NCBI GenBank assembly: GCA_964556005.1 | Contig: CAZKUR010000006.1 | Location: forward strand, 1-64,000 | Origin: CAZKUR01 sp964556005 | Lineage (GTDB): Bacteria; Bacteroidota; Ignavibacteria; Ignavibacteriales; Ignavibacteriaceae | DNA length: 64,000 bases | Direction: 5' to 3' | Shown: positions 53,136 through 62,022 of the stretch, one piece after another | Layout of the letters: each line of letters begins with the position of its first letter | Position numbering within the stretch: position 1 is the stretch's first letter | The notes under the pieces: generated by a model | The model's database searches: none | What the model saw: only the letters and a program-made list of their open reading frames with translations | Told to the model about the DNA's origin: nothing | Translations under genes and position numbers: made by a program

Positions 53136-53190
53136 AATTTCACTGCTTGTACCTTCTAAAATAATTCCAGCGTTTTAATGAAGAAGAGAT

Positions 53191-53229
53191 AAATGAACCG
53201 GTTACAAATTGTGGCCGGTTCATTTTTTT
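53191..53229 (+). terminator. Intrinsic terminator of the endonuclease/phosphatase gene
   Basis: AAATGAACCGG (53191-53201) and CCGGTTCATTT (53215-53225) form a perfect 11-bp stem over a 13-base loop, followed by Ts to 53229. It lies 55 bases after the stop. Confidence 0.85.
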
Positions 53230-53276
53230 GAGGCTTTAAAATCTCATAAATATTAATATCTCAACAATTTTAAATG

Positions 53277-53675
53277 TTAAGCTATTTTTTTACCTGCAGT
53301 AGGGCCCGGTTTAAGAGATTGTATTTCGGTAATATTAATTACTGCAACTGCAAAGGGTTTAGGTCTTCCCAATTTAGCAGAAGCTGCTGCTGCTGCATCA
53401 TATAGTTCCCCGCTATCCTGTAATGCTGCTTCACCAATGAATCTGTAACCATCAACAATTTCGCGGTTAACGACTGCAACGGATACTTTTGAACCTCTTT
53501 TAATATTTGCATATGTTGCACCGCCGGTTCCTTCTGTAAATATAAGTTGTTCATCCGATAACACCCGTGTAGAGCGTTTGGGAGCCACATTGGGTGTACC
53601 GTCCGCATTTACAGTAGCAATAAAACATTGCTGTGCCGCAACCATATCTTTCATTACCTGAGTTAACTTTGCCAT
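53277..53675 (-). CDS. Pyridoxamine 5'-phosphate oxidase-like flavin-binding protein
   Basis: A 132-residue split-barrel protein of the PNPOx-like family. The conserved part reads FIATVNADGTPNVAPKRSTRVLSDEQLIFTEGTGG, then KVSVAVVNREIVDGYRFIGEAAL. Members bind FMN or F420 and reduce varied substrates; the substrate here is unknown. The start is the ATG at 53675, with AAGGAGG six bases upstream; an ATG six codons further up lies before that site. It is a single-gene unit. Confidence 0.85.
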   Translation of the reverse strand: MAKLTQVMKDMVAAQQCFIATVNADGTPNVAPKRSTRVLSDEQLIFTEGTGGATYANIKRGSKVSVAVVNREIVDGYRFIGEAALQDSGELYDAAAAASAKLGRPKPFAVAVINITEIQSLKPGPTAGKKIA

Positions 53676-54207
53676 TTTTTCCTCCTTCGTCATAAAAATA
53701 TTATTTATGAAAAATGTTCATTTATTAAATTTATTACTTCTTTCTTAAATTATTATTTTCCTGCCTGTTTACCTACCAAACTATGGATGCAGGAAGAGAA
53801 AAAACAATAAAATAATTCTACCAAATATATTTGCTTTTTATATAATGGGTTAAGCCTTTTTTAGAAGTATGCCACTCCTGTCCAAAATAAGTTTAACATT
53901 AAAAATAATTTGAAACAGATTGAAATTACTTATCAATATTCTCCATTTCAAAATGAAACCCCCTATTTCATCCATAAAGAAATTTCCAATATTTAGAGAT
54001 CATTTTCTTTATTCTTGCAGTCAATACTGATCATCTTAGTTTTTTCCTCTCATTGATTAATATTTGCAGTTAATCTGTCGAGGGAAATTATTGTTATTTT
54101 ATGTTTTTAGGTGGTCAAATTTCAGACAAATAAAACATCTTTCAATACCTCCATAACTCTGGATATGGAGTATTTTCTTTACTATTAGTCTAGTTAAATT
54201 ATTCCAT
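53676..54207. other. Gene-free region
   Basis: About 530 AT-rich bases. A hairpin CTCCATA...TATGGAG (54149-54170) without a T-run lies just beyond the stop of the lipoprotein gene. No gene, tRNA or gene remnant was recognised. Confidence 0.5.
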
Positions 54208-54762
54208 TCAATCAAATTTTTTGCTTCCATTTGGCTGATATACCCATCTAAAAGTAACTTCCCCATAACTATTCGTTGAAATTGGTTTTAAAATATTTTC
54301 GTCTCTTTCTGTATTTAAAATCAAGATTTTCCCATATTTATCATCTACGGTTTTTACCGACCATACCTGATATTCCTTTACCTGTAAAGCATATATTTCA
54401 TAACCATCTTCAGAAGCTTCCGATAAGGTATAGAAATAATTTTCTGCAGATTCAAGATCACTAAATTGCTCCATTAATATGAAACTTTGTTTCGTTTGCA
54501 TACATGATGAGAGATAAATACTTTTAGTATTCCCATTACCATCAAGTTCTGCCATTAATATGATATCGGGTGTTAAACTTTCTGAATTGGGGTATTCGAT
54601 TAGATCAGCCGTTGAAAAAGAAAAACCAAAAATCTTTGAATTGTATTCATCGTTGTTTAGAGTTATCTCTCCGGCAGTTTTTGACTTGGCATGTTCGATA
54701 CTATTATCACACCCCATGTATATTAATAAAGAAACTATTATAATAAATTTTATTCTTCCCAT
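54208..54762 (-). CDS. Hypothetical lipoprotein
   Basis: A 184-residue protein with a lipoprotein-like signal (MGRIKFIIIVSLLIYMGCDNS); the Cys after Gly is the likely lipidation site, though Met at -2 and Tyr at -3 are not the standard lipobox. The start is the ATG at 54762 behind AAAAGGGA; the frame extends 13 codons further up without support. The mature part is mixed alpha/beta (for example LESAENYFYTLSEASEDGYEI, YQVWSVKTVDDKYGKILIL) and matches no family known to me. Confidence 0.6.
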   Translation of the reverse strand: MGRIKFIIIVSLLIYMGCDNSIEHAKSKTAGEITLNNDEYNSKIFGFSFSTADLIEYPNSESLTPDIILMAELDGNGNTKSIYLSSCMQTKQSFILMEQFSDLESAENYFYTLSEASEDGYEIYALQVKEYQVWSVKTVDDKYGKILILNTERDENILKPISTNSYGEVTFRWVYQPNGSKKFD

Positions 54763-54998
54763 TATTTTCCCTTTTATTAAAAATTTATGAATTAGATTCA
54801 CAAATAATTATTTGCAAGCGTTGTCATTTATTTATAACTAAAGAACGTTAATTAAAAATTACATAAAAATTATTTAACAACAAATTAAATCCTTTTATTT
54901 ATTGAAAAGAAATAAATGAGGGAATTTAGAGTTGTTACTAACGTTTATTCGATAGTTAAGATTTTCTTTTTTCTCTATTGCAATTGAGTAATTTAATC

Positions 54999-55019
54999 TT
55001 TAAGTCAAATTGACTTAAA
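54999..55019. repeat. Perfect 21-bp palindrome
   Basis: TTTAAGTCAA and TTGACTTAAA (10 bases each) flank a single A. It is next to a strong hairpin and could be an operator or part of a dispersed repeat. Confidence 0.55.
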
Positions 55020-55053
55020 AACTTCGTAGCACAGATTACTAATCTGTGCTACG
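55015..55053 (-). terminator. Hairpin terminator of the first korAB pair (possibly a dispersed repeat)
   Basis: CGTAGCACAGATT (55025-55037) and AATCTGTGCTACG (55041-55053) form a perfect 13-bp stem with a 3-base loop. On the - strand it is followed by GAAGTTTTTAAG, a usable T-run, 48 bases after the korB stop. The perfect, GC-balanced stem in an AT-rich spacer also resembles a REP-like repeat unit. Confidence 0.6.
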
Positions 55054-55101
55054 GATTAAATTAATATTCTGAATTCACGTTCCAGATAATCTTTTAATCT
55101 T

Positions 55102-56151
55102 TTAATTCCGCTTCACCGTCCAGGTATTTCCGCTGAAAAGAAGCTTCCTTAAATCACCTTCGCCTTTTTGCTTTTTAACTTCTTCTATCTGTGCATGAAA
55201 ATCTTCTTCGTAAGTAGATTTCTTTACTTGCCTCAGCACGCCAACCGGAGCGGGAAGTCCTTTCTTTTCTAAAAATTTGGATAAGATATGCGCTCTTGTT
55301 CCATCTTCATCGAATTCATCGTGAACCCAAACATCATTAACGGAAAATTTTCCGTTGCTGATATCGATAACTTCAGGAGTAAATCCGTTAAGCCTTATAC
55401 CTTTATCTTTATTCTTACCGAATACCATTGGCTGGTTGTGTTCAAGAAATAAAACATTATCAGCTTTTGTCTCTTTTTCAGTGAAAAGCAAATATGCGCC
55501 ATCGTTAAAAATATTACAGTTTTGAAAAACTTCGATAAAAGCAGTTCCTTTATGTTCACCTGCTCTTTTCATCATGGACTGTAAATGTTTCGGATCCCTA
55601 TCCAGCGATCTTGCAATGAAACTACAATCCGCACCAACTGCGAGGTTCAGAGGATTAAAGGGATAATCGATACTTCCGTAAGGAGTGCTTTTCGTTATTT
55701 TGCCTTTTTCGGAAGTCGGTGAATACTGTCCTTTAGTTAATCCATAAATTCTATTATTGAATAAAATAATTTTTATATCGACATTTCTTCTGCAGGTATG
55801 AATAAAATGATTTCCGCCTATACTAAGCAAATCACCATCGCCTGTTGCAACCCAAACTGAGAGGTCCGGACGGTTTACTTTAACTCCGGTTGCAATAGCA
55901 GGCGCTCTGCCGTGAATTCCGTGTATCCCGTAAGTATTCATATAATACGGGAATCTTGCGGCGCATCCGATTCCTGAAATCCAAACATAATCTTTTATAT
56001 CAATGTCCAGATCGGGAGCGCTCCTTTGTGCTTGAGCTAAAATTGAGTAGTCGCCGCATCCTGGGCACCACCGTACGTCCTGCGAAGATGAAAAATCTTT
56101 TGCTGTGTATTTTATTTTTTCCTGGTTAATTTCTTTACTTTCATTTGACAT
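55102..56151 (-). CDS. korB: 2-oxoacid:ferredoxin oxidoreductase, beta subunit (copy 1)
   Basis: A 349-residue thiamine-diphosphate subunit. CPGCGDYSILAQ opens the conserved part, and the ThDP/Mg motif is VATGDGDLLSIGGNHF. The stretch IYGLTKGQYSPTS is typical of the 2-oxoglutarate:ferredoxin oxidoreductase beta subunit. It would cleave a 2-oxoacid, most likely 2-oxoglutarate, to acyl-CoA and CO2 and reduce ferredoxin, or run in reverse. The ATG lies 11 bases inside korA, behind GGAGGG. The exact substrate is inferred. Confidence 0.9.
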   Translation of the reverse strand: MSNESKEINQEKIKYTAKDFSSSQDVRWCPGCGDYSILAQAQRSAPDLDIDIKDYVWISGIGCAARFPYYMNTYGIHGIHGRAPAIATGVKVNRPDLSVWVATGDGDLLSIGGNHFIHTCRRNVDIKIILFNNRIYGLTKGQYSPTSEKGKITKSTPYGSIDYPFNPLNLAVGADCSFIARSLDRDPKHLQSMMKRAGEHKGTAFIEVFQNCNIFNDGAYLLFTEKETKADNVLFLEHNQPMVFGKNKDKGIRLNGFTPEVIDISNGKFSVNDVWVHDEFDEDGTRAHILSKFLEKKGLPAPVGVLRQVKKSTYEEDFHAQIEEVKKQKGEGDLRKLLFSGNTWTVKRN

Positions 56152-57985
56152 TATTTTTCCCTCCTAACAAGGATTCAAGTTTAATTTCAATTTCCGACGT
56201 TTTGAACGGCAGCCCTTGAATTTTTGTATAGGGAATTACATCGATTAAAAATTCACCTTTCAAAACTTTAGTTAACTGTCCCATGTTTAATTCCGGGCAT
56301 AAAATCTTATTATATTTTTTCAATATTTTACCGGTATTCTCGGGGAACGGAAACAGGTATTTGAAATGAGCTTGGGCTATTTTATAACCTTTCTTTCTAA
56401 CCCGTTTGACAGCTTCGGTAATTGCACCGTAAGTACTTCCCCACCCCACTACGAGCAAATCAGCATCTTCATCACCTATGACTTCGAGAGGAGGAATATC
56501 GCTTTCAATATTTTTTACTTTTTGTGCACGAAGCCTTACCATAAATTCATGGTTCTCCGGATTGTAACTGACATTGCCTGATATATTGGCTTTTTCAAGA
56601 CCGCCGATTCTATGCTCAAGTCCGGATGTCCCGGGAATTGCCCAGGGACGTGATAGATTTTCATCTCTAATGTACGGAGCAAAACCTTCTTTCTCGGTTC
56701 TGAACTTAGCTTCTATTTTAGGAATGGAATCCGGTTCAGGTATTAACCACGGTTCCGAGCCGTTGGCTAAATAACCGTCGGACAAGTACATAACCGGTAC
56801 CATATATTTTATTGCGAGCCGTGCAGCTTCAAGTGCGAAGTTAAAGCATTCTGCAGGTGTAGAAGGAGCAATCACCACAACAGGTGCTTCACCGTTTCTT
56901 CCGTAAATTGCCTGGAAAAGATCAGACTGCTCTGTCTTTGTGGGAAGCCCTGTGCTTGGCCCGCCTCGTTGTATATTGATTATAACAATAGGAAGTTCCG
57001 TCATCACCGCAAGCCCGATTGCTTCGGTTTTTAATGCAACACCAGGACCACTCGTAGTAGTAATAGCCAGAGCGCCTGAAAAAGCAGCCCCAATGGCAGC
57101 ATTAATTGCAGCGATTTCATCTTCAGCTTGAAAAGTTCTTACATCATAATTCTTGTACTTACTTAATTCATGCAGAATAGTTGACGCAGGTGTGATTGGA
57201 TATGAGCCTAAAAAAAGAGGCAGTCCGCTTTTTATAGATGCAGTTATAAAACCTATTGCAAGTGCTTCGTTTCCTGAAATATTTTTATAAACACCTTCTT
57301 CCAATTCCGCAGGTTTAACTTTGTAGCGGGTAGTAAATAATTCTGTATTTTCACCGAAATAATATCCCGACATCATCGCTTTATCGTTTGCCGCAGCTAA
57401 TTCCGGATGATTTTTAAATTTAACTTTTATCCATTCGCGTGTAGGTTCAATCGGCCTGCTGTACAGCCAATACATCATACCGAGAGCAAAAAAGTTTTTA
57501 CAGCGTGCAATCTCTTTTGCCGAAAGGCCGCTGTTCTCTAATGCAGTACCTGTAAGCTTTGATAAAGGCACTTCGACAATTTCATAACCATGAAGCGAAC
57601 CGTCTTCGAGAGGATTTGTTTCGTAACCGGCTAACCTCAGATTTTTTGAATCGAATGCATTTATATTTAAAATAATTGTTCCGCCCGGTTTAAGCTCCTT
57701 AAGGTTTGTTTTTAATGCTGCGGGATTCATAGCTACTAAAATATCCGGAGCATCACCCGGGGTGTGTATATCATTACTGCTGAAATGAAGTTGAAATCCG
57801 CTGACACCGTAAGTAGTTCCGGCAGGGGCCCTGATTTCTGCCGGGAAATCAGGCAAGGTACTTAAATCATTTCCAACCAAAGCGGTTGTGTCTGTGAACT
57901 GCATCCCTGTAAGTTGCATACCGTCACCGGAATCTCCTGCAAATCTTACAGTAACATCCGAAAGATCTATTAAGGTTTTTTCCAT
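56141..57985 (-). CDS. korA: 2-oxoacid:ferredoxin oxidoreductase, fused gamma-alpha subunit (copy 1)
   Basis: A 614-residue protein. The N-terminal gamma domain (about 1-190) begins VTVRFAGDSGDGMQLTG; the alpha/pyrimidine-binding domain (about 235 onward) has LFLGSYPITPAST, the GPGVALKTEAIGLA region and GPSTGLPTKTEQSD. Such gamma-alpha fusions are typical of KorA. It overlaps korB by 11 bp. There is no Shine-Dalgarno sequence before the ATG. A close paralogue lies 1.3 kb upstream in the next pair. Confidence 0.92.
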   Translation of the reverse strand: MEKTLIDLSDVTVRFAGDSGDGMQLTGMQFTDTTALVGNDLSTLPDFPAEIRAPAGTTYGVSGFQLHFSSNDIHTPGDAPDILVAMNPAALKTNLKELKPGGTIILNINAFDSKNLRLAGYETNPLEDGSLHGYEIVEVPLSKLTGTALENSGLSAKEIARCKNFFALGMMYWLYSRPIEPTREWIKVKFKNHPELAAANDKAMMSGYYFGENTELFTTRYKVKPAELEEGVYKNISGNEALAIGFITASIKSGLPLFLGSYPITPASTILHELSKYKNYDVRTFQAEDEIAAINAAIGAAFSGALAITTTSGPGVALKTEAIGLAVMTELPIVIINIQRGGPSTGLPTKTEQSDLFQAIYGRNGEAPVVVIAPSTPAECFNFALEAARLAIKYMVPVMYLSDGYLANGSEPWLIPEPDSIPKIEAKFRTEKEGFAPYIRDENLSRPWAIPGTSGLEHRIGGLEKANISGNVSYNPENHEFMVRLRAQKVKNIESDIPPLEVIGDEDADLLVVGWGSTYGAITEAVKRVRKKGYKIAQAHFKYLFPFPENTGKILKKYNKILCPELNMGQLTKVLKGEFLIDVIPYTKIQGLPFKTSEIEIKLESLLGGKNNVK

Positions 57986-58220
57986 TTTTTAACTTAGTTT
58001 TTTTATTGATGTTAACTTTAATTTTCCGAAAAAATCTATTCCCATTAGATGGATAAATCGTAATAACACATCGAGTATTTTTGAAAATACTGTGTATTCC
58101 TTAAACACTCTGCTACGAAAAAATAATTTTGGGAAAAGATGATTTATCAGGTAAAATTTAAGCAAGAAGAAAATTATTGTCAAATTGAAATTGTGTCCCA
58201 TTAGTCAATAAATTTAAAAC

Positions 58221-58246
58221 AAAAAAGGGATCCTTAACGGATCCCT
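58221..58246 (-). terminator. Intrinsic terminator of the second korAB pair
   Basis: GGGATCC (58227-58233) and GGATCCC (58239-58245) form a perfect stem, extended by one A-T pair, over a 5-base loop. On the - strand it runs into six Ts (58226-58221). It lies 22 bases after the korB stop and separates the two pairs into different transcripts. The rest of the 282-bp spacer probably holds the promoter of copy 1. Confidence 0.88.
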
Positions 58247-58267
58247 AATTTTGAAGGAGTACGAAAA

Positions 58268-59305
58268 TTAATTTACATTCCAGGTATTAGCATTAAACAG
58301 AACTTTTTCAAGGTCACCTTCACCTTTTTTCTTTTTTACTTCAATAATCTGTGCTTCAACACCTTCGTCATAAGTGGGCTTAAATATCTGTCTGAAAACT
58401 CCAAACGGCTTAGGAAATTCTGTATCTTCATCAAGATGAGCAAGCAATGTTGCTCTAACCGGGCTTTCATCAAATTCATCGTGAACTAATAAATCATTCA
58501 CACTGGACTTGCCGTCGTTCAAATCAACGATAACCGGTTTAAAACCATCGAGCTTAATTCCTTTATCATTGTTTGCGCCGAAGATCATTGGTTTTCCATG
58601 CTCTAGAAAGAGGGAATTTTCATCTCTTGTTTTTTTATCAGTGTACATATCAAAAGCGCCGTCGTTATAGATAACACAGTTTTGAATAACCTCAATAAAA
58701 GCCAACCCCTTATGATCTGCTGCTCTCTTCAACATTTTCTGCATATGTTTCGGATCTCTATCCATACTTCTTGAAACAAAAGTTGCCGCCGAACCAAGAG
58801 CCAAAGAAATTGGGTTGAACGGGTAATCAATACTTCCGAAAGGTGTAGTCTTTGTAATTTTACCTTTCTCGGATGTAGGTGAATACTGGCCTTTAGTCAA
58901 TCCGTATATCCTGTTATTGAATAATATTAATTTCAAATCGATATTTTTTCTGCATGCATGTATAAAATGATTACCGCCAATACTGAGAAGATCGCCGTCG
59001 CCGGTAGCAACCCACACGGAAAGATCCGGGCGTGCAATTTTTACACCGGTTGCTATTGCTGGAGCACGTCCGTGAATTCCGTGAAAGCCGTAAGTGCTCA
59101 TATAATATGGAAATCTTGAAGAACAACCTATACCGGAAATCCAGACTATATTTTCTTTCTTAACCCCAACGATATCCGGAAACGTTCTTTGAACCTGTGC
59201 TAAAATTGAGTAATCACCACATCCTGGACACCATCTTACATCTTGATCGCTTGAAAAATCCTTCGCTGTTAATTTCACTTTTTCCACATCAACTTTATTT
59301 TCCAT
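58268..59305 (-). CDS. korB: 2-oxoacid:ferredoxin oxidoreductase, beta subunit (copy 2)
   Basis: A 345-residue paralogue of the beta subunit at 55102, with the same CPGCGDYSIL, GDGDLLSIGGNHF and IYGLTKGQYSPTS motifs. The start is the ATG at 59305, eight bases after GGAGG; a TTG eight codons further up is part of that signal. The 11-bp overlap with korA is identical in length to that in copy 1, which speaks for a duplication of the pair. The two copies differ mainly in the C-terminal third and may have different substrates. Confidence 0.92.
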   Translation of the reverse strand: MENKVDVEKVKLTAKDFSSDQDVRWCPGCGDYSILAQVQRTFPDIVGVKKENIVWISGIGCSSRFPYYMSTYGFHGIHGRAPAIATGVKIARPDLSVWVATGDGDLLSIGGNHFIHACRKNIDLKLILFNNRIYGLTKGQYSPTSEKGKITKTTPFGSIDYPFNPISLALGSAATFVSRSMDRDPKHMQKMLKRAADHKGLAFIEVIQNCVIYNDGAFDMYTDKKTRDENSLFLEHGKPMIFGANNDKGIKLDGFKPVIVDLNDGKSSVNDLLVHDEFDESPVRATLLAHLDEDTEFPKPFGVFRQIFKPTYDEGVEAQIIEVKKKKGEGDLEKVLFNANTWNVN

Positions 59306-61145
59306 TGTTACTTCCTCCGAGCAATTCAATTATTTTATTTTCAATATCCGATATTCTAAACGGCAATCCTCGTACAACATTTAATTGATATACAGGAATT
59401 AGGAATGAACTCTTCAATAATTTAGCAAGCTGACCCAGGTTAATTTCTGGTACCAGTACCTTTTTAAATTTTGAGAGCACTTCAAAAGTATTTTTGGGAA
59501 ACGGGTTTATATATCTGAAATGAACCTGCGATACTTTATATCCTTCTTCTCTTGCTTTTATTACCGCTTCAGTAATCGCTCCGTAAGTTCCTCCCCAACC
59601 TACAACTAATAATTCACCTTCTTCATCTCCATCAACTTTTAACTCCGGAATATCCTGAGCCATCATCTTTATTTTCTCTTCTCTGGTTACAATCATTTTA
59701 TGATGATTATCAGGATCATAAGAAACATTACCTGTCGTATATGATTTTTCTAAACCGCCGATTCTGTGCTCGAGTCCTGGTGTTCCTGGTCTTACCCAAG
59801 GACGTGAAAGGTTTTCATCTCTCAAATAAGGTGAGAATCCTTCTATTTCGGTCCGGAATTTTACGGGTATATCAGGAAGTTCATCAACATGAGGAATTTT
59901 CCATGGTTCGGAACCATTGGCTAAATAACCGTCTGTCATAAGAAATACAGGAGCCATATATTTCAAAGCTAACTTTGACGCTTCCAATGCCATGTTAAAG
60001 CAGTCGCTTGGAGTAGCAGCAGCCAAAACAGCGGCAGGAGCTTCACCGTTTCTTCCGTACATAGCCTGCAATAAATCTGCTTGTTCGGTTTTTGTCGGAA
60101 GGCCTGTACTTGGTCCGCCTCTTTGTACATCAACAATTACCAACGGCAGTTCAGTCATCAAAGCAAGGCCAATTGCTTCAGTCTTTAATGCAAGCCCTGG
60201 ACCGCTAGTGGTTGTTAAAGCAAGTGAACCGGCATAAGCAGCGCCTATTGCAGAAGTAACACCTGCAATTTCATCTTCGGCCTGAAAAGTTTTTACACCA
60301 AAGTCTTTGTATTTACTTAAGTATTGTAAAATTTCCGAAGCAGGAGTGATAGGGTAAGAGCCAAGGAAAAGTGGCAAACCGCTTTTAACCGAAGCTGCCA
60401 AAAATCCAAGAGCTGTAGCTTCGTTTCCCGAAATACTGCGGTAAGTTCCTTTAGGTAATTTCGCGGCTTCAACAGTGTATCTTGTAGAGAACAACTCGGT
60501 CATTTCGCCGAAATTATAACCGGCCATTAAAGCTTTGTCATTCGCATCCATATATTCAGGTTTTGTTTTAAACTTTATCTTTATCCATTCGCGGGTTGGT
60601 TCCAGCGGTCTATTGTAAAGCCAATACATCATTCCGAGTGCAAAAAAGTTTTTACAGCGTGAAATGTCTTTTTGTGAAAGAGATGTTCCTTCCAGAGCTT
60701 TTTGAGTTAATGATGTAACCGGAACAGGGTAAACATTATATCCGCTTAACGAACCGTCTTCTAACGGATTTGATTCATACTTTGCAAGCTTTAGGTTCTT
60801 GGTATCGAATGAATCAGTATTTGCAATAATCGTTGCCCCCGGTTTTAATTCATCTAAATTTTTCTTTATGGCTGCCGGGTTCATTGCGACTAAAACATCA
60901 GGCCTGTCGCCTGGTGTATGTATGTCGATGCTGCTGAAATGTAACTGAAAGCCGCTGACACCGTAAATAGTTCCCGAAGGAGCTCTAATTTCAGCAGGAT
61001 AATCGGGAAGCGTACTTAAATCATTACCGACAACTGCGGTAGTATCACTAAACTGACTCCCGGTAAGCTGCATTCCATCTCCGGAATCTCCTGCAAATCT
61101 TACAGTAACTTCCTTGAGTTTCTTAATTTCCTTTTCCTTAACCAT
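59295..61145 (-). CDS. korA: 2-oxoacid:ferredoxin oxidoreductase, fused gamma-alpha subunit (copy 2)
   Basis: A 616-residue paralogue of the subunit at 56141, with VTVRFAGDSGDGMQLTG in the gamma domain, LFLGSYPITPASE in the alpha domain and GPSTGLPTKTEQAD. Much of the sequence is identical between copies, and length and layout are the same. The 11-bp overlap with korB is kept. About 590 bases of non-coding sequence lie upstream, and only a weak AAAGG precedes the ATG. Confidence 0.93.
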   Translation of the reverse strand: MVKEKEIKKLKEVTVRFAGDSGDGMQLTGSQFSDTTAVVGNDLSTLPDYPAEIRAPSGTIYGVSGFQLHFSSIDIHTPGDRPDVLVAMNPAAIKKNLDELKPGATIIANTDSFDTKNLKLAKYESNPLEDGSLSGYNVYPVPVTSLTQKALEGTSLSQKDISRCKNFFALGMMYWLYNRPLEPTREWIKIKFKTKPEYMDANDKALMAGYNFGEMTELFSTRYTVEAAKLPKGTYRSISGNEATALGFLAASVKSGLPLFLGSYPITPASEILQYLSKYKDFGVKTFQAEDEIAGVTSAIGAAYAGSLALTTTSGPGLALKTEAIGLALMTELPLVIVDVQRGGPSTGLPTKTEQADLLQAMYGRNGEAPAAVLAAATPSDCFNMALEASKLALKYMAPVFLMTDGYLANGSEPWKIPHVDELPDIPVKFRTEIEGFSPYLRDENLSRPWVRPGTPGLEHRIGGLEKSYTTGNVSYDPDNHHKMIVTREEKIKMMAQDIPELKVDGDEEGELLVVGWGGTYGAITEAVIKAREEGYKVSQVHFRYINPFPKNTFEVLSKFKKVLVPEINLGQLAKLLKSSFLIPVYQLNVVRGLPFRISDIENKIIELLGGSNNGK

Positions 61146-61736
61146 TGTTATGCTCTAACCTTTATTAAAGAATATTTTGATTAATTTTGTGTAAACAATG
61201 TCTATGCAATGCCATAAACCGTGCCATCTAATAAAATGAGTTTATTTTGAAATAATGCTTAAAAAAACTAATTTTCAAACAAATTAATTAGATTCAGATT
61301 TTTAGCCTTTAACAAATCTTATTTTTTTATTCTCAAATATGAAATGTTTTTTTTATTAATAAGAAATAATTTTTCTTTTAATTATGAATTTACCGTGAGG
61401 AGTATGTTCAGTAAGTAAGCCGGAACTGTATGAAATGAAATTGATTTTTGTTTCTTGTTCTATATGACGACAGAAAAACTGAGCCGAAACAATCGAGGCA
61501 ACCGGAAATAAGAAATTTATTGTACTGCTAATTAAAACAATTTAAATAAAAAGCTATTTTTGTGTGATAATTAAAGGTAAGTTTCTATATAAGATCAATA
61601 CTGTCCGGTTTAAGATAATTTGAAAACCTGTAACTCTATATATAATAGATAATTATAAAAAGAAATAAGTATAATCGATTTGAAATAAAAAAATAACTAA
61701 TTTTCGTTCTGTTGAAAAATTTTCCCGAATCAGAAT
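61146..61736. other. Gene-free region upstream of the second korAB pair
   Basis: About 590 AT-rich bases. It should contain the korA promoter on the - strand, but no clear -35/-10 pair is seen. At its right end begins the transposase remnant. No tRNA, hairpin terminator or other remnant was recognised. Confidence 0.5.
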
Positions 61737-62009
61737 ACGAATTTAGGACAAAAAATATTCAGTCAACTAATGCAGCATTTGCCACAACATAAATTTCGTC
61801 AACGTGTTAAAAGATATAAAAGTAGCAATAAAATAAGAACTTTTATCTGTTGGGAACAGTTTCTTTTAATGAGCTTTGCTCAGTTTACTTATCGTGAATC
61901 TCTTTTAGATATTGAAACTTGTTTAAGAGCAATGAAAGAAAAACTTTATCATATAAGGATAAGAAGCCAAGTATCAAAAAGCACCCTTGCAGATGCAAAT
62001 GAAAAGAGA
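61737..62009 (+). mobile_element. Truncated IS4-type transposase remnant
   Basis: Codons from 61737 read NLGQKIFSQLMQHLPQHKF (after an initial ACG), then RTFICWEQFLLMSFAQFTYRES and LADANEKR, the N-terminal (DUF4372-like) part of an IS4-family transposase. The normal ATG seems to have become ACG, and the ATG at 61770 is internal. The match ends after ANEKR at 62009; the rest of the transposase with its DDE residues is missing. The break lies 13 bases from the end of the next gene. No terminal inverted repeat was found. Confidence 0.75.
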
Positions 62010-62022
62010 ATAGTTTCCGGAT

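Larger units (their letters stand above)
54763..55101. other. Gene-free region with two perfect inverted repeats
   Basis: About 340 bases between two - strand genes. It contains the palindrome at 54999-55019 and the hairpin at 55025-55053, both listed separately. The remainder is AT-rich without recognisable features. Confidence 0.6.

Noticed and set aside
57989..58201. A 70-codon open frame on the - strand between the two korAB pairs
   Set aside because: It has no ribosome-binding site and no recognisable fold, and it lies in a spacer that must hold a promoter. A chance open frame is more likely.
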